DNA from: Megamerina dolium
Lineage: Eukaryota; Arthropoda; Insecta; Diptera; Megamerinidae
NCBI GenBank assembly: GCA_963854835.1
Contig: OY978526.1
Span: 11,425,277-11,489,276, forward strand
DNA length: 64,000 nucleotides
Direction of reading: 5' to 3'
The notes below the pieces were generated by a model that made no database searches, was not told the origin of the DNA, and worked only from the letters and a program-made list of their open reading frames with translations. The stretch's first letter is position 1, and the number at the start of each line of letters is the position of its first letter. The translations under genes and the position numbers were made by a program. Of this stretch, positions 48,821 to 62,335 are shown piece by piece.

Positions 48821-49696
48821 TTTCACCTATTCATCACTTTTTCATGCTGCTCCTTGTCGTCGTCGATATTAAATTAAAAACACAATGCAAACATTTTATA
48901 TCACCACAAGCCTATTCATATTCATCCATACATACACATGCATATATACGTACATGTGTGTATATAAGCGTATGAGTTTTAAACGACCTACGTAAAGGTA
49001 CGTGTACCATATGGATGCGTGTGGCAACATATGGCATCTGCCGGTGAGTGTGTGTGTGTGTTAGGGTATTTGTATGTGTTTGTGGTAATATTAAAATAGC
49101 ACATTATATGCATACTTTGGCGCATACCAATCAATAGAGCATTAACAACAAAAACAACAACAACAACAACAACAATAAAAATATATATAATACACAAAAC
49201 AAAAGGACGAAAAAAAAAACAAAACATGATGAAACCAGCAAGTTTTGTTGGTTGTTTGTTTTTGTTTTGTTTTACATATATGTAAATATGTGTGTGTGTG
49301 TGTACTGCTTTGTTTGTCTTCAAATCCTTTGTCGCACTACATACAAGTAGCATTCAAAAAAAAAAAACCCAGATGTGAAATGCTTGAGTGTATAGGTACT
49401 CGTATATATGAAAAACGACAACCGAAGAACAACATGAACACTCATTTTATTTCCCATTTTTTTCTGTATGTGTGTGTGTAAAATATCTCTCACATCTACG
49501 ATTATGCTACAAACAAAATATGTACCTATAGTATAATATTGTAGATAAATAAAGAAGAAAAAAAAACAAAAACCAACTTTTTTGTATTGACAGCAAATAA
49601 ATTTTTGTGAAACACACATACTCATACACACAAAATTTTACAAATGTGTATATGGGTAATGTCTATAAATGCCGCAGCAATTTTATTAATATTATT

Positions 49697-49770
49697 GTAG
49701 TTGTTGTTGCTGTTGTTGTTGTTGTTGTTGTTGTTGTTATTGCTGTTGTTGTTGTTGTTATTGCTACTGT
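49697..49770 (+). repeat. (GTT)n trinucleotide tract
   Basis: About 24 mostly perfect GTT units with a few GCT/ATT interruptions. ORFs through it are poly-Val/Ala artefacts. Confidence 0.9.
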
Positions 49771-51903
49771 TATATTATTTATTATCATGTTAACGGTGCA
49801 ATTTTCGATTTGTGTACGATGCGCGTTTACAAGAGGTGTTTGATAAGTTGCCGTGAGTGAGCGAGGGAAGAATAATATTGTATTTGCAAAAAAGTTCGGT
49901 TTTTTCCAATATATGTAATTCCTTTTAGCTCTTGATGCATTTGGAACGATGTGTGGACAATTTTTAGATCTGGGATATAATCTGATTTTTTGAGCTCCAT
50001 GGGTTTGAAGGTGCAGACTAATTGCGTTGAACCATGTTTTATTAATGTGATGATGCGATGATGTGATTCCATATCAACTAAAATTAAACTCATATTTATG
50101 TTTATAATTGATTAAGAGCAACCCTGGCACTAATTTTGCTCATAATTTTACTATGTTCGCTTCTCTGGAGATGAATATGATACCACAAATATCTTTGTTC
50201 GTAACTCGATGGTTAGTCAATTAGAACAATATGTATAATGTATCCTGCTAACTCTTTTATTCGTAGTCACCTTAATTAAATGACCTACTTTGGATATATT
50301 TGTTATCACTTCTTAACAATTCTCCATCCAAATACTCCATCCTATTTAATCCATTGTTACAATATATTCTTCTTAATTTTATAAAAAAAAAAAAATCAAA
50401 CTGTATAATTTTGATAGTAATTCTTTCAAAAAATCATTACTTATCGATCAACGTAAGTATGTATTAAATTTTTTTTTCCCATGATTACTCACTTTGCATT
50501 AAAAACGATATATTGTTTAAAGTTTTCCATACAAATTTGCGCCATAAATATGTTATGTTGTAATTATTGAAACATTGACAATATGACCTTTTTCGAAAGT
50601 TATGACATATATTGATGTGACATACGATTACATATCTATATATATATATATACATAAAAAGTTAAAGTGGGTGTGAAATGTAAATGGGCTACTTAAAAGA
50701 AAATTGGCAATTTCATGATGAAATACATTGTCAATTTTATTATGCACATTTTATTTGTATAGAAGAATATGTCCAATTTATAAAATGAGCAAGTTTTACT
50801 TTCAATATAGTTGATAGCAGAATACAATAGAATTTCTTTGTTGTAACGGTGGTAATTCCTCTGACACTTATAGTTTGTATTTTAAAGGGCTATTTCAGAC
50901 TGTGAAAGAGTTCTCTTTATAAATTAAAATCATGTTTTATCATGTGACATACAGAGACATACCATCAAATACTCTGAAAATCCCTCACCGAATTTCTCTT
51001 CCAATATTATTATGTATATAATGAGTCCATGAGCATACTTACTAGTTTGCAAAGTGTTCGTGAAATTAACTCAATATTCGATGAGTTGATTTCGCCGTAC
51101 AATTGAACATCGTGCATGTATCATACATTGATCATCTTGACCTTTTCCCCAATTATGATTTACGATTTAGTAAGTATTTAAGATGAAGTGTTACAAGTTT
51201 AATCTGATTGTGTTATGTCCCAAAATATACAATATGTATATTACGTCAGTCCACAAAGAGATGGATGCGCAAGAAGTAGTTTTAGGCACTCATGCACATT
51301 TGGCAATTTTGTCTCAGGCTTCCTACGTACTCATTTTCGATTTGCCTAAGGAATAGCGCAATAATTTGTATCTACATATCTACTAGATCATTCCGATAAT
51401 CACTACTTTTGAGAGATGACATATTATCGTTTGTTACCATTTTACGATGTTAGAATATGAAGATGACAAGTTTATGATTTGCTATTGTCGTGAGATTGGG
51501 ATCGATATGCTTAAACGGAAAAGGGTAAGGCGTAGAACGAAATCCTTTATGTTATCCTTTTTATTTGATTACATCTAACTCTACAAATGTAGATATTTTC
51601 ATGCTCATTTTTATTAGCAATGCTTCAATATTTATAAAGTATTCCATATAGATGAATATTAGAGCGCTTCATATACTTTCTGTAGTAGTTCTCATGAATC
51701 AATTAATTTTGCTTCATTTCATGATGATGATTACTAAAATACTTTCACTTTAGTGGTAAATTTACAAAGGAGTCATTCCTAATGGCATTTTTAGTCAAAT
51801 AAATGATTATAAATAATAGAAATTTCAATAGGGTTCTTTTCCTGTAAAGATTTTTCAATTTTTCAAAAAATAATTTTTTTTATGTGTACATGAAATGGTT
51901 TAA

Positions 51904-51907
<4 letters not shown>

Positions 51908-51944
<37 letters not shown>
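51908..51944. repeat. (AT)n tract
   Basis: About 18 uninterrupted AT units, the longest AT run in the window. Confidence 0.9.
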
Positions 51945-51947
<3 letters not shown>

Positions 51948-54900
51948 AAATTGTACATAAAATTAATATCATGATAGAGCTACACTCAAATATTTTAACA
52001 ATAGTCAATTTTATGATTGTACATACGAATAAGTAACTAAGTAAGGGAAATGCAAAAAAAAAAAAAATGGATGTTTTCCATTCATACAATATTACAAAAG
52101 CATTGAGAAAGTTAACAGCGACAATAAATGTAATAAAAATCAACAACAACAATAATAACAGCCATCACAATATTCAACAGCAACTAACAATAACAATAAC
52201 CTGCAGCTGTGCAGTATTGCTGATGATGTCTAAAATCAGAATTAACTGAAATGAATTCTTGAATAACATTGGCTGTCATTATGACTGACGCTGATGGTTG
52301 GCATATATGTTATAATGGCATATGTGTACTTACTTTCATTGAGAGAGAAAAAAAATTATACATAAAAGACACCAAAATGTCAACATTTGTCAGAAAGGAA
52401 AAGTAACATAAATACCTTCATAAATATCTGCACGTATATGTATGAGTCTGTATGAGTAGAATAAAGTGAATGATAAGCAACAATATCATTCGTTTTTTTT
52501 TTTTTGTCATCATTATCGTAATCATCATTTTCATTATCTTCATTATCTTAATAATAATGGTTTTTTATTGCTCAAATAAATAAAAAAAAAATGTGATTTC
52601 TTTAAAATTTCACATACATGCATACAAGTACACATATGCAAATTTTGTATATCAACAAAATAATTTTATATGTAAATTTAATGTATAAACAACACAACAC
52701 ATTACTACCAACCGACAAAATTAAACAAACAAAAATGTTTGAGTTGGGTTTTGGGTGTAAGTAACAACAATGCCAAACATAAAGACAACTTTACCTACAT
52801 ATATGTAGAGCGAAGGTTGAAAATTTTGAAAATTTAGTAAATCCGCCCTTAAAAATGTAATCCATTGTAAAATAAAAATAAATCACAAATAACAAGAAGA
52901 GAGAAAAAACGAACAGAAAAGAAATGACAAGTTAAAAGGGAGAAATAAATCCTTTAAAGAAATTAATGCCACTTACACACTTGCATGTATGTATATAAGC
53001 TGATATGACACACACAGCAACACACACACACACACACACTCTCGAGACATCCATTTAATGAGTGGTATGGCTGATGGAATTGATAAGAATATAACAAATA
53101 CATTAAACGACATACACATGACAGAATACAGAGGAGACATACAGACTTGTACATATAAATACATCTGTATGCATGTATGTAGAAATATATTCGTTTGTGT
53201 CAGCATGTATTTACTTACATATCATATATATATATATATGCATGTATGCTTGGTGTGGTTGATTGTGCCTTAAAGCTAACTAAACACCAAACGTCTTCAC
53301 CTCAACAGAGTTTTATGCAGACACAGACACACAAATGCCTACATACAGATGCATATACATACATACTCATCCAAACACTTATGTATATACTTCAATAAAT
53401 TCAATTTACACAAATTTGTGCTGAATAAAGTAGAAACTTACGCACATCTATCCGATAAACGCATATAAGCAAGAGTATTTATGGATGTATGCATGTGTGC
53501 GTGTGTGTGTGTGTGTGTGTATGCGTGCGTGCTTACTTATGTAGGCATTGACATGCACGCATTGACACAGGCAACCACAAATAAAATGAGAAACGAATTT
53601 ACTATCAACATAAAAACCAAAAACAACAACAACAACAACAACAATGGCATATCAAAAATTGCAGATTGCTTCAGAAAAGTTATGTTTATGTATTTCGAGC
53701 ATGAAGGTATGCAGGGGTGTGTGTGTGAGTGAGTGTGTGTGTGAGTGAGTGTATGTGTATAACGAAAATTAACTCATTTCACATAAATTTTCCATTATTT
53801 GGTTTTAACACTTAACCTAAATTAAACCCAAGGAGTGCTGATATTCTTTTAAGGCGTAGTAGAGGCAATATGTAAGGAATTCTACGAGAGTTTTGGAGCT
53901 GTGGACGAGGAGAAGAAGAAGAAGAAAAATGTATGTTCTGCAATTGGTTAGTCCTCTTGATCACTTTTTTTCGTTTAGTTTAGAAACTGCCAGATGTTCT
54001 GGCATCGTAGAATTCTCCAAGACCTCTGAGTGACTTTCACTAGCGCTATGTTAACGGAAGTACATTTAGTGGACACTATTTCGAATGCATCTTGTCTACT
54101 CATGTGGATTTTGGATTATGCTGATTAAGAATATATAAACATTTTTATATCTCTGGGGTATTATTTATGTGGTTACAAAGATCTGATCAAAGAGAATGTA
54201 CCATATGAAGAACAGTGCCACTACAAATATCTTAGCCATATTCACAGTGATTCCAAAATGTTATATTTCGTTGAAAGCACAATTACATAGAGTTAAAAAT
54301 TTTGTATATTAAAATTTTCTAAAATTTATTTCGCACAAAATTACATAGATTTCTTAGTGCAAATTTTTTGAACTTCTGATTCTGCAATGGGTTAAGAAGC
54401 ATCAGTAGTGTTGTTAGTGACTGTGGTATAAGATAAACGAAATTTTATATTGTTTGATACTTGTAGTCTTTGTGATTTTTCACTTTAATCGCAAATACCT
54501 ATAAATCCAGCATACATAGTCATAAGACAAGGAAAATGAGGGGAAAAAACAAATTCATTGCTCTACCATATAGCTACTATTTAAGATGTCTTTTGTCATA
54601 TTTTAAAATAGAAACCATTATGAAATTGATGTTAATTTTGTTTCAAAGTAAGAGAAACAGTAAATTTCATAGCATTATATCATACATAATAATATTGACA
54701 TTTCATGTACAATACATGCCGGTGCAGAAGCTGTTGCTGCTACTGCTACTGATTTTATGTCAATATATTTTATAATGACATACACGTAATGCTCTTATAT
54801 ATATATGTATGTATGTATGTGTATTTACATATATGAATTTTAAAAGCTTTAAATACATATACACACTAGTGTATGTATTTAAGTGCGTACATATGTAGAT

Positions 54901-55544
54901 GAAATATAATTTTAAGAAGGTGTTTTAATTAAATCCATTGATGGGGGTAATGGAATGAGAAATTGTACGTGAATGTGAGATAAAGACTATGTACACTTGT
55001 ACATCTGTAAAATATTAAATATAAAATAAGTAAGAATCTAATGTAATGTCTAAGAAGATGTGAAATAAAATACAGATATTGTCACATAAATCAATGTATT
55101 ATTTATGTACCTTTTCTAAATGCTATGGTTAGACGTGATCAATTTATGTAGAACATTTCTCGAAAAAACATTTATGATGACTCGCTGTAATATGAATGTA
55201 TTTACATATAGGCATTTATTTATATACTTTTGGCAGGTATGACTAGAATAAATTAACAATTTCATTGTAAGTGCGGTCACATATCCTCAAAGGTGATACA
55301 TAGTACCAAATGGGCTGATATAGACACGTGGATATATGCACTTACATTAATGTGGGCACTTAGTGTATTTAGGAGAACATTTTTGAACACAAATTTCAGT
55401 TTCCATATACTAAAAATATTTGAATTGTTGAAAAGCTACAAAATATAAAATTTCATTTCGATTAATGAACTTTTAGAACTTTAGAAAATTCATTTCTCAT
55501 CATATCTTTTATTATTAATCCATAATATCTCATCTCTGTAGGGC

Positions 55545-56215
55545 TGAAGTGTGAGATCATCGTCATCATAGCGATTACAGCTCGGGGTGAGCTAATGCTT
55601 CCGTTACAATCGCATTCCATACGTCACGGTTACTTGCTTCGGTTCCCTCTAGCATTCATATTGAGCAATTCTTCATCAACATCGTCTGTGCATCTCCTTG
55701 GTGATCTTCTGCGCTTTCTGCTGCCCAAAATTCGAGACTTATAGTACATCTTCCTGATTCTGCAATCGTCCATTCTGAGTAAATATCCACACCATGGTAG
55801 GCGTTGGGCTTTAAAAAAGCGCACGATATTTTGAACTTACATCAGTTGTTCAATTTCGTTGTTTTGCTATTGGCCTTATGAGAGTCTTATATATTTTCAA
55901 TTTACACGTCCATGATAACAATTTATTTTTCAGAAGTTTAAAAGCAGCTCTATCATTTATACAGTGTTCTGCTGTGCTGACGAGGTTTATTCCCAGGTAT
56001 TTGAAGGTTGCAACTTTTTGAAATGTGTATGGCCCTACTACCAGATTGCTATAGAGAGCCGGGTTGTGCGACCTAACCATGTATTTCGTCTTTTCGATGT
56101 TAACTTCCAAACCAACTTATCCTGCTTTATTTATGAGTTTTAACGCAGTGTCGACAAGTACACGCGTGTTTCTTGCGATCATAACAAGGTCGACAGCATA
56201 GCCACATATTTAAAC
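55545..56215 (-). pseudogene. RTE-like reverse transcriptase fragment with lost active site
   Basis: Minus-strand reading gives GYAVDLVMIARNTRVLVDTA. YADD is expected at the start, but two residues are missing and the catalytic pair is gone. It continues VGLEVNIEKTKYMV, VVGPYTFQKVATFKYLGINL and, after a deletion, LKIYKTLIRPIA. It then jumps to FKAQRLPWCGYLLRMDDCRI and a Cys/Arg-rich end, finishing in a tgatgacgatgat simple repeat. The family differs from the element at 29656. Confidence 0.8.
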
Positions 56216-56220
56216 GCTTT

Positions 56221-56880
56221 TCGTGAACATAGTTGCACCAGGATTTATGTTATTCATAACAAAATTTAAGAATAGACTCAAGATTATGTAAAGTGAGATT
56301 AAAACACACAATTTTTGTGTACAACATTTTCTCAAAATATACTTACCTCCTATTCTCACCCTGAAGGGGAGCTCCCATATAAAAGTAACATTTTTATAAA
56401 ACACATTTCTAGCATTCCATGGTTGTCAGTGGAAGAGTAAAATATATGATCGACCATCATTATTTTGTTACCTTAATATGCCTTTCAGATATACTTTGCG
56501 CCCCTTTCTCTATTCCTGAAGGTGGTGTCCATACAAAATGAACGAAAAACAGCAGAACATAGAGAAATATTCGCATAGCTACTCGGGAATCGGCTATAAA
56601 GGGGTGAAACGTAAATTTTTTACTCCTACCTATACCCTTTCTTCATTCCTTAAGGTAACTGCTATAAAAAGTGAATGTAAAAATTCTTGAAAGTCAACTA
56701 ATAAACCAAACCAAACAGTTGAACAATATTTCTCACTAGGAAGATGAAATGCAAACTTAACCACAAAACATAATTTATTTTAATCTTCAATATACTTATT
56801 CTCCTTCTGCAGCTTTTTTAGGGGACTACCATACAAATGGTACGCAAAAACATATGAAAATCTACAGGGTGTAAAATCAC
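56221..56880 (-). repeat. Diverged copy of the 13873-14410 repeat
   Basis: gtcagtggaagagtaaaata and the following bases match 13873-14410. On the minus strand a tatgggagctccccttc stretch again resembles the module of the gggcgtgg family. Read as protein, both copies start M(Y/F).NV.F.W..P, but this is a repeat effect and not a gene. Confidence 0.55.
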
Positions 56881-59800
56881 ATGTGGATTCTTTGACTCCC
56901 AAATGCGATAATTTTGCTTATTGATATAGTCATAGATTGAAGCCTAAATAATTGAAAATGTATTGGAAAATTGGTTTGATTGGATGGGGTATGAAGGATG
57001 CAAGGTCCAGTCCCATTAATTATTTTTTTCTAATATTTGATCAGGGGCATCTCTTAAAGAAGCTCTGCTAGAAAATTGAAATATTTTATAAAATTTGTTC
57101 CATATCGCTTCAAAGATGCTCTGAAGGGATTATATATATGAACGATCTCCACTACTTTGTCCACTTCATCAGTTTCCACAATCATTTTCGAGTTACAATT
57201 TATACACAACATTTGTGAGAAGACTTTTGTGTCTTAGTAATGATGTCATACACATATTATATCCATTACTTCATACCTTAAGTCTAGTTTTTATAACTAA
57301 AAAATCATGCTTTTAGTATAATAAAAATATAAATATTTCTTAGCTTTTAAATTGAATTAACTTCACATTCAATAAACTTCATATCCATAAAAAGCTGCTG
57401 ATTGTTTACCACCAGCATAACTACTTGACCACAATAACAACAACAACAAAAAATCAAAGAGGCCGACGACTCCACCATAATACTATGTTTATTACACTCT
57501 TTTCTTTTTGTACTTGTACATTGAGATGAGGACAACAGTTGTTGCCATTGTTCTTGTGCTCTTTGTTATGTTATACGATACTACTATTATTGTTATTTTT
57601 ATTATTATTATTTTTGTTACACAGATGCAATTTATAATCCGCTTATATAAAAATGTTTTTTTTTACGAAAAATATACATGTATTTATACAAGTAAATGTA
57701 AATAGAGAAATTGAAAGAGAGACTGAACATTTCACAATAAGTACAAAAAACCACTACGATGAAACAGAGTACTTGAGAAAAATGATGGTGTGTGGGAAAA
57801 TAATAAAATAAAATAAACTAAAAAGAGCTGAAGCGCAAAGGAAATACAAAAGAATACAAAATGCATAAATTGCATAAAATAATTACAAATGGTAACTGAA
57901 GTGTTAAATATGTTCAGTTTCGTGTTTGTCCTTCTCTTCAGTGTTTTTTAGAACTTTCCTTTATGAATTGAAAAAAGTACTCATATATATTATGTTTTAT
58001 AATTAAATTTTTTTATTTAAAATTGATATTAAAAGTAAATATTTGTAAAAAAAAAATTGCATAAATTTAATTTGATCAAGTACCTATTGAAATAAAGTTT
58101 CATATAAATATAATAAATTAGAATTAAAAACATAATAGTGATAGCTATAATATGCCATTTATTGTGTAGAATAAATTTGACTCGTTTTAAAATAAACTCC
58201 ATTCAATTTGTGTATTCTTCAAATAGAAAAACAATTCAGGGCGTCTAATAAGTTAATTCATCGTACACTAATCGCACAATCATTATTCAATGTAGATTCA
58301 AACTTTTTTGGTTGACTTTGTTTATGAAAAATTCCAATCAAAGCAAAAGTGGGCGGATTTTAACATAAATTTAAATTTTTTTTTTTTAGAAAATAGTTGG
58401 TTTTTTCTTTCAAGGTTATTCAAGGATAAATTTTAAAATTTAGTTTCTGTCATTTCTTCTTCAGGAAAAAATTTTAAGTAGTATTTTGGCTTAACTGCTA
58501 CGAATTTTCTCGTTCGATTAATAACCATATCATTATACTGTGTGAAGTATAAAAATATTTTCAATTTTTTTTTTTTTTTTTTTTGCAAATAAGTTGAAAA
58601 TTGTCAAAATCGATTTCTCTGAAATTTTACGTGATACAGCCCTCTGGTGGGTACCAATCAACTCAATAGGTTTGCCCCTAACCGATAAAATTTATCAACT
58701 TCCAAAGAATGGACGAGTTTACAATTTATCACCGTTCTACAATAGTGTTATCTCTTCATCACATTTAGTTAAAATTATTTAAAAATTTAGTTTGACATTT
58801 ACTTTCTTTAATATCGAAAATGAGTGCGACCATATGTAATTATATTCAGTGTATTTAGATGCCCATGACTCATGTCAAGTTCTTCTAAAATAGTCCATAC
58901 GACAATTGCATTTTAAGAACAGCAATTATATTAATGCAACGGAGTGTATCATATTTTGCATTAACGCCATAGGTGTTAACCACAAAATTTGCATTGCAAA
59001 TAAATTACATTTGTTGCACTGTGGTGTTGAAAATGAATAATACACGCATGGCAAGTGCAAGGTGCAAATAGTAGAGACAGTGGTTAAGAAGAGACTATTA
59101 AAAAAGACGTGAGAAAAATTGTCATATATTCACGCAACGATATTTTTTGTTTTTTTTTTTGCATTTACACCTAAATGTGTACTATATAAATATTTTATGT
59201 TGCACTGTGTATTGAGTATTTCATATTGCGATAATGTTGCAGCAGCAGCAGTTGTTGTTCTATACATTTGTTTCTATATTATAGGCATACAGAGATACAA
59301 TATATACCTGCATGCATATTAAAATTAAAAATTTGCCATCAGTAATGATGACGACAATGACAACGGTGATGATGAGCATGTACATAAATGTAATGTTGAT
59401 GCCACAGTGAAAGAAAGAAAATTGCAATTGACAATCTGCCAAAGGATTAAAAGACACAACAACGACAATAATCAGCACCAGCAGCGCCAAATAATGTCTG
59501 TCTGTATACACTTGAATATGAATATGTGTATGCTTGTACTTAACTGTGACTGTGACAATACAAGACAAATATTAAAATGACGGAAGGCGAAAAAAAAAGA
59601 AATGTATATTCACAAACATTGACAGAAGTCCCAAGAGAGTGAGAGTGAAGGAGAAAGGGAAAAAGTGAAATGGTAGATAACTTGGCTGGATGCGTGACAG
59701 TGTACTCGTTGCATTTATAATTACGTTGACAATGATGCGATGCGTTGATGGTTAGTATGTACGAGTAAATATACATATATTAACATAGATACTATTATGT

Positions 59801-61122
59801 ATAGATGACGATTGACGGAAACAGGAACGAAACGAAAAGAAACTGTAACAACAATCAGTAATAACAACATGAAATGTAGTAACAGCAATCATGCACGCAT
59901 ACATATGATAACAACATGAAATTGCACTTGACAATGCAATGACAGTATATGGATATATTGTTTACATATATATTTGTATATAGTGTATGTCAATGTTAAC
60001 CAGACTTTGTGTAGTTATGCGTACGTACGCATACGCACATATGCAGCTGGTTATTGTGACTGTTGTTCTGCTCCATGCCATCATGTCATCATGGTATTTT
60101 GATTAAAAAGAATATACATTTTCTCCCTCAATATTGTTACATTTTCTTCTTTCTTTTTTGTTGTTGTTTTAAATCCTTTATATTTCATTCAGAATACACA
60201 TGCGAATAATACCGCCGACAATCGAAATATTGTCAATGCCTTGTGCATGATGTGATGCATTGCTATTCTCTTGCTTGTATTCTGTGCATTACTGTGTGTA
60301 AGCTGTGATATTGTTTGTACGAGTACAATGTAATGACTTTTTGGCCAACGTTTGATGTTGGTTCGACGATGGATATTGACAATACGCTTTATGAAGATGA
60401 TGAATACATACATATGTACAATATATATATATGACATTCATTCAGATAGAATTACTTAAATATAGTACTCAAATAAGTAAATGGGTAATGATAATTGCTT
60501 TTCTCAATTTTAATGATCTGAAGAATTATGAGAATGACTTCATTGTTATAAACTGTATTGACTTTCATTTTCGATCGAAATTTTTTTGCTATTGTAAGGA
60601 AAAAGGATTTTTGATTTACTTTTTAAATTTTAATATACTCTTATGTAGGCGAATATAATAAAATAGATAAAACATTAAGGTGACAGAAAGAAAAAAATTA
60701 AAAAAAAAAAAAAATGCTAAAGGCAAATGAATGCGTGCTTGATTCTAGTATTTTCTTTATTTTATTTTAATTTTTATTATCGCCTTCGCTGTTTTTTTTT
60801 TATAGTTTATTAGAAATATTAGTGAGTAAAATTTTGTGAAAAAATTGCGTCCAACACATATTCGGTTTTTGGGATTGCATTTTTATTTTTAAAACTCGAG
60901 CTCTCAATTTTTATTGGCTCACTTAGATTTTCAAATCGAATTTAATTTTGCATTTAAAAATAAAATGATCTAATCCACATCAATGCTTCACGCATATTGA
61001 TTTACATTATACTCTTTACTGTACATGCAATTGTATTGATAACATAGTATACATTGAATGTTAACTATGAAAAGCAATACAGACTATATGCTCTAGTGAT
61101 AACAGTATGTATGTAAACTATA
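56881..61122. other. AT-rich non-coding stretch
   Basis: T-tract at 58566-58584, GT- and CA-rich short runs, and a palindrome at 60016. No gene is supported. Confidence 0.55.
60016..60033. repeat. 18-bp perfect palindrome
   Basis: TATGCGTACGTACGCATA reads the same on both strands. It contains two overlapping GTAC steps. A protein-dimer site is possible but not shown; a chance (GTAC/TACG) simple repeat is equally likely. Confidence 0.7.
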
Positions 61123-62335
61123 ATAGGCCATTCAATAAGTCTGTAAGAAAAGTAAAAAAAAAAATAAACAAAATTATGAAAAAACTCGATTTTAATATTC
61201 AACATAGTTGTCTTCGAGGGCGATACAACGATTACGATTTGAGCGATTTTCCAACTTTTCGATACCACTTTTATAGTACGATTTTTCCTTCTCATCAAAG
61301 TAGGCCTCAGTTTCAGCGATTACTGTATCATCGGACTTAAATTTCTTTCCAGAAAGCATTGAGATCTGAAAGCAGGAAATACTCACTGGGGGCTAAATCT
61401 GGAGAATACGGTAGGTGGAGAACCAATTTGAAGCCTAATTCATGCAATTTCGCCAATTTCTTGGTGAAACAACTTTATTTTTTTTTTTTGTAAATGTGGC
61501 CGTTTCTTTGCGATTTCAACCTTCAATCGGTCCAAAAGTTCCCAATAATAGTCGCTGTTGATGGTGGTGGTTCCCTTTTGGATATAGTCGATGAATATTA
61601 TTTCGTTCGCATCCCAAAATACAGACGCCATCACCTTACCGGCCGACTGTTGCATCTTTGCTCGCTTTGGATTCGATTCGTCGACTACTGTCCACTCAGC
61701 TGACCATCTATTGGATTGTGGTGTATAATGGTGTAGCCATGATTCATCGATTGTCACATATCGACTATAGAAATCGGTTTTATTGCGTTTTAACAGCGCC
61801 AAACACTCCGTTGAAGCATCGATACGTTGTTGTTTTTGGTCAGCTGTGAGCTCACGGTAACACGATCTCCTTAAAATGTCAGCTAGCTCGTGCACCTTCA
61901 ACTGGCGATTATTTATAACCAATTTGTGGATTTTTTTTTACATTTTCTAGAATATCAGCCTCAATGGGGTGTCCACTGCGTTCTGAATCATTTGTGCTGG
62001 TACGACCACGTTTAAATTCAGCAATTCACTTTTCTACTATTTGTCTCCATGGAGCAGAGTCCACATGATCTTTATCAAGCCATTATTTGGCTTTCTCTGT
62101 ATTTGTTTTCATCAAAAAGCAATGCTTTATCAAAACACGAAATTCACTTTTATTCATTTTTTAAACAATAACAAAAGTTACTACACACTAAATGCTATAA
62201 CTCACAAACCAATTGTCAGATTGTTGTCAATTTTATACACGTGTCACTTGAAGGTTAGAGCTTAATAAAAATCATATGGATAAATTCTAGTAACTCCATC
62301 TTTGTGTCATCCTACACACTTATTGAATGGCCCGT
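61123..62335 (-). mobile_element. Cecropia/Hsmar1-like mariner, inactive
   Basis: The ends ggccattcaataagtctgta (left, from 61126) and, reversed, ggccattcaataagtgtgta (right, to 62333) are nearly identical. TA flanks both (61121-61122 and 62336-62337). The length is 1213 bp. Confidence 0.82.
61192..62157 (-). pseudogene. DD34D mariner transposase (SETMAR type), dead
   Basis: It starts MNKSEFRVLIKHCFLMKTNT at 62157, with stops after EKAK and VEK. The frame is open again through INNRQLKVHELADILRR. The first catalytic Asp is in VTIDESWLHHYTPQSNR, followed by KVMASVFWDANEIIFIDYIQ. The second Asp is lost: after KIKLFHQ the usual DNAP sequence is missing and the frame ends at EIGEIA. Further on, YSPDLAPSEYFLL shows Glu where Asp normally sits. 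The tail reads EKLENRSNRNRCIALEDNYV. Confidence 0.85.

Larger units (their letters stand above)
47511..55544. other. Long AT-rich non-coding stretch
   Basis: Microsatellites throughout: (AT)n near 48800-48820, (GT)n near 49046-49062, (CAA)n near 49150-49176, (CA)n near 53020-53040 and (GT)n near 53497-53521. No splice-consistent exon chain or TE was seen. Confidence 0.55.

Noticed and set aside
53880..54015. Inverted gaattctacga segments
   Set aside because: Arms are only about 11 bp, with a large and imperfect spacer.
58594..58782. 62-codon ORF
   Set aside because: No domain, start just after a T-run, no supporting context.
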